This document shows, piece by piece, positions 35,380-45,375 of a stretch of 52,482 nt of DNA. The number at the start of each line of letters is the position of its first letter. Within the stretch, counting starts at the first letter, position 1. The stretch covers positions 1 to 52,482 of the forward strand of contig DUOA01000093.1 in NCBI GenBank assembly GCA_012839095.1, in the 5' to 3' direction. The notes beneath the pieces were generated by a model. That model searched no databases, was not told the origin of the DNA, and worked only from the letters and a program-made list of their open reading frames with translations. A program made the translations under genes and the position numbers. This DNA comes from Clostridiales bacterium. Lineage in GTDB: Bacteria > Bacillota > Clostridia > Caldicoprobacterales > DTU083.

Positions 35380-37056
35380 TCAATTCTGTCTGGATGCTCT
35401 CCTTTTGATTTCTTTCAAGCGCTTCATAACATCATTGGCACCCCGTCCAAAATAATCATGGAGCAGCTTGTATTCTTCATACAGTTGATCATAAACCTTT
35501 GTATGAGCAGGGTTGGGACGGTAGGCCAGCTCTTTGGCACCGGCCATTTTTTCGGCTGCTTCCCTTATGGAATCATATCCTCCTCTGTCCCTTCCGGCTG
35601 CCACGGCACCAAACATGGCAGAGCCCAGTGCCGTGCTTTGTGCTGATGCTGAAATCCGGATCTCCCTATTGGTAATGTCAGCATAGACCTGCATCAGGAA
35701 CTGATTTTTCTCTGCAATTCCTCCCGCAGCATATAGTTCATGGATGAGCACGCCATTTTCTTCAAATGTCTCGATAATCATACGTGCTCCAAAAGCAGTG
35801 GCTTCGATCAGGGCGCGGTAAATTTCCTCCGGTTTGGTGATCAGAGTGCATCCAATGAGCAACCCCGTCAAATCCGCATCTACCAGAACAGAACGATTTC
35901 CATTCCACCAATCCAATGCAATCAGGCCGCTTTCGCCTGGCGCAAGCTTCTCTGCCTTTTGCGTCAGTAGATCATGAAGGCCGATTCCCTGCCGCTCTGC
36001 TTCCTCATGATATTCAAAGGGAACACACTTCTCCACAAACCACTCAAAATGGTCTCCCATACAGGACTGGCCTGCTTCGTATCCGAAATAACCCGGAATA
36101 ATTCCATCCTCTACTACTCCGCATGTACCGGGTACCAGCTTTTCTTCATTGCCCAGCACCAAGTGGCAGGAAGAAGTGCCCATAATCATCAGCATTTTGC
36201 CTTCGTCTGTTATACCGACAGCCGGTACGGCTGCATGAGCATCGATCAAGGCAACTGCAACCGGGGTTCCGGGCATCAGTCCGATAAGGGAAGCGGCTTC
36301 ATTTGTAAGCTCGCCCGCCTTGCTTCCGGCTGGATATATGTCTTTGCTGAGCTTTTCTTCCACCAGGTTTTCCAGTCTGGGATCCAGGGCCCTGAAAAAC
36401 TCCCGGGAAGGATAACCGTCTTGTTTGTGCCACATGGCTTTGTATCCGGCTGTGCAGCTGCTTCTTTTTTCCTCTCCTGTTAAATGCATGACCAGCCAGT
36501 CAGCTGCTTCTATAAATCTATCCGCTCTGTCATAAATGTCAGGGGCCTCGTTTAATATCTGCCATATCTTTGGTATCAACCATTCTGAAGAGATTTTTCC
36601 CCCATAACGTTTTAAAAAATCCTCTTCTCTCTCTTCTGCAATCTCGTTCAGGCGATTGGCCTCATCCTGGGCTGCATGGTGTTTCCACAGCTTTACATAT
36701 GCATGAGGATTTGAACGATATTCCTCAAAAAAGCACAGAGGTGTACCCTGCTTATCAATGGGCATCATGGTACAGGCGGTAAAGTCAATGCCAATACCTA
36801 TAACATCCTGTGGATCAACGGAAGCCTGCTTCAAAACAGAAGGAATAATCTCCTGAAGAACATCCAGATAGTCCTGGGGATGCTGAAGCGCCCAGTCCGG
36901 TTCCAGCCTGGTTTTTCCATCCGGAAGATACTCATCCATTACCCCGTGCGGATACTCCATGACAGCAGTTGCCACTTCCTTCCCTGTAGCTGTTTCTACA
37001 AGCAGGGCTCGACCGGATTGTGTTCCGTAATCAATACCTATGGCATACTTGCTCAC
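35380..37056 (-). CDS. araB: Ribulokinase (AraB)
   Basis: FGGY-family carbohydrate kinase of 558 residues that phosphorylates L-ribulose. [15 protein letters not shown] at the N-terminus is the ribulokinase phosphate motif, [13 protein letters not shown] is another AraB feature, and the C-terminal ATPase half contains [11 protein letters not shown]. The start is GTG at 37056 directly behind AGGGGGAG; the longer frame has only a weak TTG. No araA or araD is within the window, so this copy is separated from the usual L-arabinose genes. It lies between an exonuclease and an aldo/keto reductase, near a LacI-type regulator. Confidence 0.92.
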   Translation of the reverse strand: MSKYAIGIDYGTQSGRALLVETATGKEVATAVMEYPHGVMDEYLPDGKTRLEPDWALQHPQDYLDVLQEIIPSVLKQASVDPQDVIGIGIDFTACTMMPIDKQGTPLCFFEEYRSNPHAYVKLWKHHAAQDEANRLNEIAEEREEDFLKRYGGKISSEWLIPKIWQILNEAPDIYDRADRFIEAADWLVMHLTGEEKRSSCTAGYKAMWHKQDGYPSREFFRALDPRLENLVEEKLSKDIYPAGSKAGELTNEAASLIGLMPGTPVAVALIDAHAAVPAVGITDEGKMLMIMGTSSCHLVLGNEEKLVPGTCGVVEDGIIPGYFGYEAGQSCMGDHFEWFVEKCVPFEYHEEAERQGIGLHDLLTQKAEKLAPGESGLIALDWWNGNRSVLVDADLTGLLIGCTLITKPEEIYRALIEATAFGARMIIETFEENGVLIHELYAAGGIAEKNQFLMQVYADITNREIRISASAQSTALGSAMFGAVAAGRDRGGYDSIREAAEKMAGAKELAYRPNPAHTKVYDQLYEEYKLLHDYFGRGANDVMKRLKEIKRRASRQN

Positions 37057-37136
37057 TTTTCTCCCCCTCTGATTCAATAAGTTTGCACTTGTATCCTATT
37101 CTATCGACTGTCGTCATGGAATTCAAGTGCTGCCTC

Positions 37137-38126
37137 TTATTTTAGTATTTCTTCAATACGGCTAAGTTCTTCCTGTGAAAAATCCAGGTTCCTTAATGCA
37201 GCAACATTATCCTCAATTTGTGCTACCCTGCTGGCACCAACCAACACTGAAGTAATACGGCTGTCCCGTAAAATCCAGGCAATTGCCATTTGAGCGAGGC
37301 TTTGATCCCTTTCCTGAGCCAAATCGTTGAGTTTTCGGATTTTATCCAGTCTTTCTTCTGTGATATCCTTTTCATTAAGGAATCCATGAGGTTTCGCAGC
37401 CCGGGAACTGTCGGGAATTCCCTTGAGGTATTTGTCGGTCAGCATACCCTGTGCAAGCGGTGAATAAACAATACAGCCTGCACCTTCCTTATCCAGAACA
37501 TCCAGCAAGCCATGTTCTATCCAGCGGTTGAACATGGAATAAGAGGGCTGATGAATAAGGCAGGGTGTTCCCAGCTGTCTTAATATCTGAATCGCTTTAC
37601 TGGTTTGATCTGCGTTGTAATTGGATAATCCTATGTATAAAGCTTTGCCCTTACGTACTATATGATCCAATGCTCCCATAGTTTCTTCCAACGGTGTATC
37701 CGGATCCGGGCGATGATGGTAGAATATATCCACATATTCCAGGCCCATCCTTTTCAAACTCTGATCCAGACTGGCCATCAGGTACTTCCTGGAACCCCAT
37801 TCCCCGTAAGGCCCTTTCCACATATAAAAACCGGCCTTGGTGGAAACGATGATTTCATCACGATAAGCCTTAAAGCCCTGTTTCAGAATAGTTCCAAAGG
37901 TTTCTTCCGCTGAGCCGGGGGGCGGGCCGTAGTTGTTGGCCAGATCAAAATGGGTAATGCCAAGGTCAAATGCCTTGTATATCATTGCTCTGCTGTTTTC
38001 CAGGGTATCCACTCCCCCGAAATTATGCCAGAGACCCAGGGATATGGCAGGCAGTTTCAAACCGCTTCTGCCTGTACGATTGTACTTCATGCTGTCATAA
38101 CGATTTTCTGCAGGTAAATATGTCAT
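37137..38126 (-). CDS. Aldo/keto reductase (YghZ-like)
   Basis: NADPH-dependent reductase of 329 residues of the AKR14/YghZ branch, whose E. coli member reduces L-glyceraldehyde 3-phosphate. Catalytic residues are visible as Asp in ITHFDLANNYGPPPGSAEE, the following Tyr, Lys in VSTKAGF and His in FYHHRPDPDTP. The NADPH site at the C-terminus includes VLVGASRVAQIEDNV. The insert YMWKGPYGEWGSRKY is typical of this branch. TAGGAGG precedes the ATG. It is divergent from the GH1 gene and 60 bases upstream of araB, so sugar or keto-sugar reduction fits. Confidence 0.92.
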   Translation of the reverse strand: MTYLPAENRYDSMKYNRTGRSGLKLPAISLGLWHNFGGVDTLENSRAMIYKAFDLGITHFDLANNYGPPPGSAEETFGTILKQGFKAYRDEIIVSTKAGFYMWKGPYGEWGSRKYLMASLDQSLKRMGLEYVDIFYHHRPDPDTPLEETMGALDHIVRKGKALYIGLSNYNADQTSKAIQILRQLGTPCLIHQPSYSMFNRWIEHGLLDVLDKEGAGCIVYSPLAQGMLTDKYLKGIPDSSRAAKPHGFLNEKDITEERLDKIRKLNDLAQERDQSLAQMAIAWILRDSRITSVLVGASRVAQIEDNVAALRNLDFSQEELSRIEEILK

Positions 38127-38201
38127 TTTACATCCTCCTATTTATTTTTTTGTTATGGAATAATGTTCATTTACGTGATAGCTCTGAATGATATATTGCC
38201 C

Positions 38202-38231
38202 TTTACAGTATGACCATCCAAAATGTATAGC
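38202..38231 (+). promoter_or_regulatory. Possible promoter of GH1 gene
   Basis: TTTACA (38202-38207) and TATAGC (38226-38231), 18 bases apart, about 120 bases before the GH1 ATG. An inverted TTACCAT/ATGGTAA pair further down in the leader could form a weak hairpin. Confidence 0.3.
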
Positions 38232-38349
38232 ATTGATCAAAAACAGCATTTGTATTACCATATAGTCATACCAAATTCTTACATGATGGTAAGGCGTCTG
38301 CTGCGAGGAACGGTATCCTGGGAACAACAAGAAAAAAGGGGGTATTTTC

Positions 38350-39678
38350 ATGAAACCATTCCAGCTCCCGCCCCATCTTTTAATGGGAAGCGCAACTTCC
38401 GGCGCTCAAATCGAAGGCGGAGATACCAACAGCAACTGGTATGCCTGGTGTGAGCAAGGCCGTATCAGGGATCAAACCAGCTGCCTTCGGGCCAATGACC
38501 ATTGGAACAGATATTCAGAAGACATTGAACTGATGACGGAACTGAACCACAGGGTCTACCGCATGGGGGTAGAATGGAGCCGTCTGGAACCCATTGAAGG
38601 TCAGTTCAGCAAGGAAGCCATTAAACATTACCGGAAAGAGATCTCCCTTATGCTGGAGAAGGGAATAAAACCTCTGGTTACTTTGCACCATTTTTCCCAC
38701 CCCATATGGCTGGAAAACCAAGCCGGATTCGAACATCCCCGGGTCCTCTCCCAGTTTCTTCGTTATGTCCGTTTTGTTGTTGAAAACCTGGGAGATCTGG
38801 TCAGTGAGTACATAACCATAAATGAACCGAATGTTTATGCAGTACAGGGATACTACTTCGGAACATGGCCGCCTGCAAAAAAGAACCTGAGGCTGGTTCT
38901 GAAGGTTATGAAGCATATGGCTCTGTGCCATATTTCAGCTTATCGGCTGATCCATGAAATAAGGAAGGAAAAAGGCTGGCCCGGCCAAACCATGGTAGGT
39001 GTGGCAAATCATTTGCGCGTGTTTGATGCCTATAACAAAAACAATCCCCTGGATCGGCTGGCTGCAGGAGCAATGGACTATCTGTTCCAGAATGCCTTAA
39101 CCCGAACCATGGCTGACGGAATATTAAGGCCGCCCTTTGGAGTAGGAGCCCCTCTGGGCAAAGGCAGGTTTATGGACTTTTTCGGACTCAACTACTACAC
39201 AAGGGACGGCGTAAGATTCAAGGGCTTTCAAAACCTGGTGATGCCAAATACACCACGTAACGATCTTGGCTGGGAAATTTATCCGAAAGGTCTCTACCGG
39301 CTGTGCAAATTATGCTATGAACGGTACCGGGTACCTGTCTGGATTACTGAAAATGGAACCTGCGACGAGGAAGATCGTTTCCGTTCCAGATATATTTACG
39401 ACCACCTGCTTGAGATTTCAAAGCTATGCAGCGACGGGATACCTGTTGAGCGCTATTATCACTGGTCCCTGATGGATAACTTTGAATGGGCTGAAGGAGA
39501 ATCGGCCAGATTCGGCCTCATCCATGTGGATTATGATACCCAAAAGAGAACCATCCGTCCAAGCGGCCGCTTTTATGGAGAAATATGCAGGAACCTGGAG
39601 GTCACGGAAGAAATGATTCAGACTTACCTCTTAGGCACAATCTCCAGCCAGTATCCGTCAGGATCTTCAATAAAATAA
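38350..39678 (+). CDS. GH1 beta-glucosidase/6-phospho-beta-glucosidase family enzyme
   Basis: Retaining beta-glycosidase of 442 residues. The N-terminal FLMGSAT-type signature appears as LLMGSATSGAQIEGG, the acid/base is Glu159 in TINEPNVYA and the nucleophile is Glu334 in WITENGTCDEED. DFFGLNYYTRDGVRF and HWSLMDNFEWAEGESARFGL are further GH1 landmarks. The loop typical of 6-phosphate-recognising members is not clear, so unphosphorylated beta-glucosides or galactosides are more likely. No signal peptide. A GGGGGT ribosome site precedes the ATG. The last 55 bases overlap the convergent VOC gene, so the C-terminus is slightly extended (LLGTISSQYPSGSSIK). Confidence 0.93.
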   Translation: MKPFQLPPHLLMGSATSGAQIEGGDTNSNWYAWCEQGRIRDQTSCLRANDHWNRYSEDIELMTELNHRVYRMGVEWSRLEPIEGQFSKEAIKHYRKEISLMLEKGIKPLVTLHHFSHPIWLENQAGFEHPRVLSQFLRYVRFVVENLGDLVSEYITINEPNVYAVQGYYFGTWPPAKKNLRLVLKVMKHMALCHISAYRLIHEIRKEKGWPGQTMVGVANHLRVFDAYNKNNPLDRLAAGAMDYLFQNALTRTMADGILRPPFGVGAPLGKGRFMDFFGLNYYTRDGVRFKGFQNLVMPNTPRNDLGWEIYPKGLYRLCKLCYERYRVPVWITENGTCDEEDRFRSRYIYDHLLEISKLCSDGIPVERYYHWSLMDNFEWAEGESARFGLIHVDYDTQKRTIRPSGRFYGEICRNLEVTEEMIQTYLLGTISSQYPSGSSIK

Positions 39679-39992
39679 ATGCCCATTCCGGGGTTTTCAT
39701 AGCAGATACAGCCCATCTCCGAGTGAAGTGCATGGGCTGCATCGTAGTCATCCACTGTAAAAGCCAGATGAAATTCATTATCACCCAGATCATAAGGCCT
39801 GTCCCAATCCTTCAGCCAGGTAAGCTCCAGGTTATGATTTGTTTCACCGTCACCCAGGAAAACAAGAATAAAGCTGCCGTCAGCTGCTTCCTTTCTGCGC
39901 ACTTCGGTAAGGCCAAGAGCCTTCTTATAAAACTCCACGCTTTTTTCCAGGTCCAGTACATTAATGTTGTTATGAGCAAAGGTAAATTTCAT
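39624..39992 (-). CDS. VOC-family protein (glyoxalase I-like)
   Basis: Metal-binding VOC protein of 122 residues. Two beta-alpha-beta-beta units are evident: FAHNNINVLDLEKSVEFYKKALGL and FHLAFTVDDYDAAHALH, and the C-terminal GIYFIEDPDGYWLEIVP carries the last metal Glu. This is the pattern of lactoylglutathione lyase relatives, though Clostridia usually lack glutathione so the substrate may be another thiol adduct or aldehyde. The ATG at 39992 has AAGGGAAG upstream. Its 3' end overlaps the GH1 gene on the other strand by 55 bases. Confidence 0.85.
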   Translation of the reverse strand: MKFTFAHNNINVLDLEKSVEFYKKALGLTEVRRKEAADGSFILVFLGDGETNHNLELTWLKDWDRPYDLGDNEFHLAFTVDDYDAAHALHSEMGCICYENPGMGIYFIEDPDGYWLEIVPKR

Positions 39993-40039
39993 ATGTAACA
40001 CTTCCCTTCTTAAATATATCATGTACTAATTCTAATACA

Positions 40040-40801
40040 TTACCTGTGAAAAATATAGCTTTGTTTTTCACTTGTTATTTCAAATATGGGTATATCTGCC
40101 TGTTTCATTCTATCCGCAAACTTCCCGGTGATGCTGAAGTCTGTACCAAAATGCATGGGAACAAACAAACGCGGTCGGAAGACTTCCAGCATATATGCCC
40201 CTCCGAGCCAGTAATGATCACCCAGCCGGGGATCAACCGGAAAGAACATAATATCTATTCGGCCGCAGTTTATATTGGATACTTCTTCTTTAAACTTTCT
40301 TTCCTCACTTAAAAGCTCCTCTTCCGTGGACTCATCAGCCCAGTGCCACCAGTTCAAGTCACCTGCATGAAATATTCGCAAGCCGTCCAATTCAACCAGA
40401 AAAGAAAGGCCGATATCCGTAGAACCAAAAGTGGAAACTACTAAGCCGTTTTTCCCGATTTTTTCATAGGGAGCAATGTAAATAAATTTAGAATCCAGCA
40501 ACTTTGGTTCATCTCTGTTTTCCGATACGACGTCATCACTTATGAGATATGTAAGATTTGGGCTGTAATCCTTCCAGTCAAATATAAGAGGGCTGTAATG
40601 ATCGTAATGACTATGACTTACGAAAACAAATGGATATTTGCTCTTTGCTATTCTGTCTGAAATTTCTTCTTTTGATAAACCAGGCTTCCATACTTCATGA
40701 GGAGGTTCATAAAAATCAAATAACAAAAAATAGTCACCATATTCCACTGCAAATCCGCTGTGGAACAGGTAATGTACCAAGGCCCTTCTGACCGCACTCA
40801 C
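40040..40801 (-). CDS. Metallo-beta-lactamase-fold hydrolase
   Basis: Hydrolase of about 254 residues with the MBL zinc motif HSHYDHYSP and further ligands in RIFHAGDLNWW and VPMHFGTD. The fold begins HYLFHSGFAVEYGDYFLLFDF. Members with this layout (UlaG or YycJ-like) act on phosphodiesters, lactones or nucleic acids; the target here is unknown. The start is uncertain: a GTG at 40801 has AGGGGTGA well placed, an ATG at 40870 has a weaker, too close site, and a TTG at 40942 has none. Confidence 0.8.
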   Translation of the reverse strand: MSAVRRALVHYLFHSGFAVEYGDYFLLFDFYEPPHEVWKPGLSKEEISDRIAKSKYPFVFVSHSHYDHYSPLIFDWKDYSPNLTYLISDDVVSENRDEPKLLDSKFIYIAPYEKIGKNGLVVSTFGSTDIGLSFLVELDGLRIFHAGDLNWWHWADESTEEELLSEERKFKEEVSNINCGRIDIMFFPVDPRLGDHYWLGGAYMLEVFRPRLFVPMHFGTDFSITGKFADRMKQADIPIFEITSEKQSYIFHR

Positions 40802-41033
40802 TACTCTCACCCCTGATTGGCTTTTATATTTATCTGGCACATCCGAATACTCAACAGGCTTTAATGACATCCGCCCTGCAATATCTATTGTACCCCATAT
40901 CCTATATGTAAGCCAAATACAGCTTATGAAACAAACATTCAATTAACGTCCGCCAATTCCAAATTCCGGCTTTCTGTATTTTATGCATATTTTGTGCTCT
41001 TTTGGAAGATACATAGTAGAAGGAGGGAGTTTC

Positions 41034-42458
41034 ATGCATGCAAAAAAATCAGGACTTGTATTGGCTGTCCTTCTGTCGGTTCTTACCGCGTGTTCTTCTC
41101 GTAATGCCGTTCCACCGGACAAGTCACCTGTACCGGCACCGCGGCAGGAAACACGGGAGGAACTGACCAGCCCTGCTCCTGCCAAAAGGCAGCAAATTGA
41201 GGATAATCTGGCAAAATCCGATGAAGATGCAGTAGAGGAAAACATCAATGGATTTGACTTAGGCGATGATGAATCCATCACTCAAAAGGCAGAATCACTG
41301 CTAATGACTCAGATAAACACAGCAGTGGATCAGAAGGAAATTGCCCAGCTGGCAGAAGCCAAAAGCGGCAGTCCGGAGAACGAAATTGTACTCCTGTATG
41401 AGAAGCAACTCCCTGCTGCCATCACCTATGCTGTCCAGTATGAAAAATATAACCTGACCTATGACTATTTTCTGGTTACAGGCGAAGAAGAGATCCCCGT
41501 TTACGAAAATCCGGACCCCGGTGATAAGGTAGTGTGTACAACTATGAACAGCGAAAAGCTGGCACTGCATCAGAAAGTCACCGGTAAAACCCTGGAGAAC
41601 TCTGATATCTGGTACAAGGTTTCCTGCAGGCACGACGGCAATATTGTCTCAGGATACATCCACTCATCAGCAGGCATAACCCGGACATTTCAATTTGATA
41701 AAATGCTGGAAGCCTTGCAAAAACTGCAGCAGCAGGTGGCAGACGGCAAACTGAACCATGTCAGCAACTATAAAAATGTCAACGGTGCACCTCCTTCAAA
41801 AGGTGAAGGCGCAACGGATGAGCATGGAATGCGAATTTATCAGAGTGCACCGGGTTATCTCAAGGCCGATACTCAGTCTGATTTCCGCTATGTGCCGGAT
41901 GGAATGCTGGTACGGATACTGGACGAAACAGAAGATTTTTACCATGTTCATATAGAATCCTTCGGTCAGGAACTCTTTATTCCAAAAAACTACATTGATC
42001 CGGGTGATGCCCTTACCCAGCTGACTTATGCTGTTGTTATTGACAGGTCCCAGCAGAACCAGGCGGCTTTCGAACTGTCGGACAATGAGATCCGGATGGT
42101 GTCATATACCTTGGCTACAACCGGGCTGAAAGGTCCGTCCTCCTTCGAAACCCCGCTGGGAACCTATAAAGCACTGGAGAAAAAAGATCGTTTCCATTAC
42201 CTGAAGGACGGTTCTGATGAAATTGCCGGATATGCCCCCTTTGCCATCCGCTTTTGCGGAGGTGCCTATGTCCATGGTGTACCTGCAGCCTATGAGGAAA
42301 AGGATGGAGAACTTATTGACCCGGGCATAAAAGAATACCTGCATACCATAGGTACCTTTCCCCGTTCTCATATGTGTGTAAGAAACTTCTCCAGCCATGC
42401 GGAATTCCTTTATAACTGGCTGAAACCGGAAAACGGCGCTGTGATAGTGATAGAGTAA
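41034..42458 (+). CDS. L,D-transpeptidase (YkuD) lipoprotein with SH3-like domain
   Basis: Cell-surface lipoprotein of 474 residues. The signal peptide ends in lipobox VLTAC with Cys20 as the lipid site, followed by a Pro/Glu-rich linker. Around 150-215 an SH3-like stretch reads EEIPVYENPDPGDKV to SGYIHSSAG, and a second probable one lies near 280-325. The C-terminal YkuD domain (about 330-474) carries His414 in YVHGVP and the catalytic Cys448 in FPRSHMCVRN. It forms or edits 3-3 cross-links in peptidoglycan or anchors proteins to it. AAGGAGGGAG precedes the ATG. It is monocistronic or linked to the oxidoreductase gene after 41 bases. Confidence 0.88.
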   Translation: MHAKKSGLVLAVLLSVLTACSSRNAVPPDKSPVPAPRQETREELTSPAPAKRQQIEDNLAKSDEDAVEENINGFDLGDDESITQKAESLLMTQINTAVDQKEIAQLAEAKSGSPENEIVLLYEKQLPAAITYAVQYEKYNLTYDYFLVTGEEEIPVYENPDPGDKVVCTTMNSEKLALHQKVTGKTLENSDIWYKVSCRHDGNIVSGYIHSSAGITRTFQFDKMLEALQKLQQQVADGKLNHVSNYKNVNGAPPSKGEGATDEHGMRIYQSAPGYLKADTQSDFRYVPDGMLVRILDETEDFYHVHIESFGQELFIPKNYIDPGDALTQLTYAVVIDRSQQNQAAFELSDNEIRMVSYTLATTGLKGPSSFETPLGTYKALEKKDRFHYLKDGSDEIAGYAPFAIRFCGGAYVHGVPAAYEEKDGELIDPGIKEYLHTIGTFPRSHMCVRNFSSHAEFLYNWLKPENGAVIVIE

Positions 42459-42499
42459 AATTATTCAAATATTAATAATGAAGACTGGGAGGAATTAAT

Positions 42500-44065
42500 A
42501 TGCAGACACGGGTATGGGGAAAAGAATTTGCCCAACCTCCGCTGTCCTTTTGGATGGCATCGGTAAGTTTTCCTGACTTCGAGCAGTTAAATGAAAACCT
42601 GGATGTGGACGTGGCTGTTGTCGGAGGTGGAATTGTCGGTATTACATCTGCCTTCCTGCTGAAACAGAGCGGCCTTAAGGTGGCTCTCCTGGAGGCAAGC
42701 AGGATCCTTCACGGCACTACCGGACATACCACAGCCAAAGTAACGGCACAGCATGACATAATTTACAGTACCATAAAAGGAAAGATGGATCAGGAGAGCG
42801 CCGAACAATACGCTATGGCCAATCAGGCTGCAATTACAGCCATAGAGACTATTATCCGGCAAAACAACATCGAGTGCGACTTTTTATGGCAGCCTGCCTA
42901 TGTTTACACGCAGGATGAAAACTATATTTTACAGATACAGGAAGAAACCGAAGCGGCAATCAGTCTGGGATTTCCGGCAGCTTTTATGGATGAAATCCCC
43001 CTTCCCTTTAAGGTAAAGGCAGCACTCCGCTTTGACAATCAGGCCCAGTTTCATCCACTAAAATACCTTCTGGCTCTTGCTGCCTGGATTCCGGGAAATG
43101 GAAGCTATCTATTTGAAAATACCAAAGCAACAGACATTCACGTCCAGCCCGGATACCGCATCTCCACCGATACAGGTTTCAGCGTAAAGGCTCCCAACGT
43201 AATTGTTGCTACCCATTACCCATTCTATGACGGAAACGGCATGTATTTTGCCCGTATCTATCCTGTCCGTTCATATGCCCTTGGGGTTACCATATCTGAT
43301 TCCTATCCGGGAGGAATGTATATTTCAGCAGAAGACCCCGGACATTCTTTCCGTTCCCACCCAATGGACAACGGTGAAGAATTGATTATAGTCGGCGGAG
43401 AACACCATAAAACCGGCCAGGGCGGAGATACCGGGATTCACTATCAAAACCTTATGGAAACTGCCCGCAATACCTTTCAGGTAAAGGATATGCTGTATCG
43501 CTGGTCTACCCAGGACTACACAACCATGGATCAGGTCCCCTATATTGGTCCACTGAATTCAAAGGATCCCGGAATATATGTAGCCACCGGCTTTCGTAAA
43601 TGGGGTATGACTAATAGTACGGCTGCTGCCATGATATTGAGAGATTACATTCTTGGTAAGGAAAACCAGTGGGCTCCGGTGTTTCTGCCATCCAGGTTCA
43701 AACCTGCTGCCTCTGCAGGTAAGTTTATAATGGAAAATGTAAACGTGGCAAAGCATCTTATTAAAGGCAAGCTGACAGCTGCAGACGTTCATATGGATAT
43801 AATACCCGGTGAGGCCAAAGTAGCAGAGCTTGACGGTAAAAAAACAGGGGTATTCCGTGACATGCAGGGGCAGCTTCATGCTGTTGATACCACCTGTACC
43901 CATATGGGCTGCGAACTGCAGTGGAATGCAGCCGAACATTCATGGGACTGCCCCTGTCATGGCTCCCGTTTCACATATGAGGGAAAAGTCATCGAAGGAC
44001 CTGCACAGAAACCGCTTACCAGGCTTGAAATAAATGACAGCCAGGACAGCAGCCCCGGGAAATGA
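42500..44065 (+). CDS. FAD-dependent oxidoreductase fused to Rieske domain
   Basis: Two-domain protein of 521 residues. The first about 420 residues are a DAO-type FAD oxidase/dehydrogenase with VAVVGGGIVGITSAFLL near 38-54 and the ATG motif IYVATGFRKWGMTNSTAAA near the end. The C-terminal domain binds a [2Fe-2S] Rieske cluster: Cys466 and His468 in CTHMGC and Cys484 and His487 in CPCHGSRF. Bacillus YhfW has the same arrangement. The Rieske cluster could shuttle electrons from an amino acid or amine substrate to a membrane carrier. The substrate is unknown. GGAGG lies before the ATG. Confidence 0.92.
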   Translation: MQTRVWGKEFAQPPLSFWMASVSFPDFEQLNENLDVDVAVVGGGIVGITSAFLLKQSGLKVALLEASRILHGTTGHTTAKVTAQHDIIYSTIKGKMDQESAEQYAMANQAAITAIETIIRQNNIECDFLWQPAYVYTQDENYILQIQEETEAAISLGFPAAFMDEIPLPFKVKAALRFDNQAQFHPLKYLLALAAWIPGNGSYLFENTKATDIHVQPGYRISTDTGFSVKAPNVIVATHYPFYDGNGMYFARIYPVRSYALGVTISDSYPGGMYISAEDPGHSFRSHPMDNGEELIIVGGEHHKTGQGGDTGIHYQNLMETARNTFQVKDMLYRWSTQDYTTMDQVPYIGPLNSKDPGIYVATGFRKWGMTNSTAAAMILRDYILGKENQWAPVFLPSRFKPAASAGKFIMENVNVAKHLIKGKLTAADVHMDIIPGEAKVAELDGKKTGVFRDMQGQLHAVDTTCTHMGCELQWNAAEHSWDCPCHGSRFTYEGKVIEGPAQKPLTRLEINDSQDSSPGK

Positions 44066-44088
44066 AAATTATATACCGGTAACTTTAT

Positions 44089-45111
44089 CTACAGCAAAGC
44101 TATGTTGGCTTTTTCACACAAAGCGATCATTTCATCAGACCAGACCGAAGACTGCACCTCGCCAATATGGGCTTTGTTCAGCAGAAACATACAGATTCTG
44201 GATTGCCCGATACCGCCGCCTGCCGTGTATGGCAGCCGTCCATTCAGTAATTCCTGATGGAAAAGGAGACTTTTTCTTTCTTCGCATCCAGCCAGTTTCA
44301 GCTGTCTGAGCAAAGCCTCTTCATCAACCCGAATTCCCATGGAGGATACCTCAAAAGCCCGTTCCAGCACGGGATACCAAAAAATGATATCGCCATTCAA
44401 TTCCCAGTCATCATAATCCGGTGCCCTTCCATCATGGGGAATTCCGGACTTTAACTTTCCGCCAATCTTCATAATGAATACAGCTTTCTTTTCTTTGGCT
44501 ATGGCGTCCTCCCTCTGCTTGGGAGTCAGCTGCGGATACCTGTCCTCCAGCTCCTGTGTGGTGATAAAGCTGATGCTGTCCGGCAAATATGAATCCAAAA
44601 CAGGATATCTGTTCAATATAAAGCTCTCAGCGTCTTTGAAAACCCTGTAAATACTCTCCACAATATTTCGCAGAGTTGCTTCATTTCTTTCTTCTTTTTT
44701 TATTATCTTTTCCCAGTCCCACTGATCTACATAAATGGAATGCATATTTCCCAAGTCTTCATCCCTGCGAATAGCATTCATATCGGTATACAGACCCTCA
44801 TGGCAGTTAAAATTGTAACGTTTTAAGGCCATTCTCTTCCATTTGGCCAGGGAATGGACAATTTCCACCTTCTTACCGCCTATTCCCTTGACCTCGAAGG
44901 ATACCGGCCGCTCCACCCCGCTTAGATTATCGTTCAAACCGGATTCCGGTCTGACAAAAAGAGGCGCAGAAACCCGAACCAGGTTCAACTCCCTGGCCAG
45001 CCTGTTTTCAAAATAATCCTTTATTTGTTTGATAGCTACAACGGTTTCTCTTAAACTAAGAGGCGAACTGTAGCCCTGAGGCAGAATCAGTCCTTCTGCT
45101 GTCTCATACAT
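44089..45111 (-). CDS. asnA: Aspartate--ammonia ligase (AsnA)
   Basis: Asparagine synthetase that uses free ammonia and ATP, 340 residues from the ATG at 45111, close to the E. coli length. It is a class II synthetase-like fold with [27 protein letters not shown] at the start, [49 protein letters not shown] and the C-terminal [19 protein letters not shown] active-site motif. GGAGG lies before this ATG, while the longer frame upstream lacks a ribosome site. It is convergent with the Rieske gene and divergent from the carboxypeptidase gene. Confidence 0.96.
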   Translation of the reverse strand: MYETAEGLILPQGYSSPLSLRETVVAIKQIKDYFENRLARELNLVRVSAPLFVRPESGLNDNLSGVERPVSFEVKGIGGKKVEIVHSLAKWKRMALKRYNFNCHEGLYTDMNAIRRDEDLGNMHSIYVDQWDWEKIIKKEERNEATLRNIVESIYRVFKDAESFILNRYPVLDSYLPDSISFITTQELEDRYPQLTPKQREDAIAKEKKAVFIMKIGGKLKSGIPHDGRAPDYDDWELNGDIIFWYPVLERAFEVSSMGIRVDEEALLRQLKLAGCEERKSLLFHQELLNGRLPYTAGGGIGQSRICMFLLNKAHIGEVQSSVWSDEMIALCEKANIALL

Positions 45112-45375
45112 TGAATAACCTCCGTGATTATGATTAAGTATATTTCTACCTATTGTACTACAAACGGGTTTCAAGTGAAACTACATTTTTTCAAGTCATT
45201 TCTCAAATTGTCTTTTTGCATCTGTTTTCAATGATATAACGCTTATGTAAAAACTACAAATCACTTGTCAAGTGTGATAGAATAAAACAATAAAGAGCCG
45301 GACTGTATGCTACAGGTTCTGCATGAACATCCATTTTTTCCATATAATAGACACATGAAACGGAGGGCTATTCAT

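Noticed and set aside
45262-45283. CACTTGTCAAGTG palindrome with TAGAAT as a promoter for the carboxypeptidase gene
   Set aside because: The -35-like and -10-like hexamers are about seven bases apart; the palindrome alone is too weak to call an operator.
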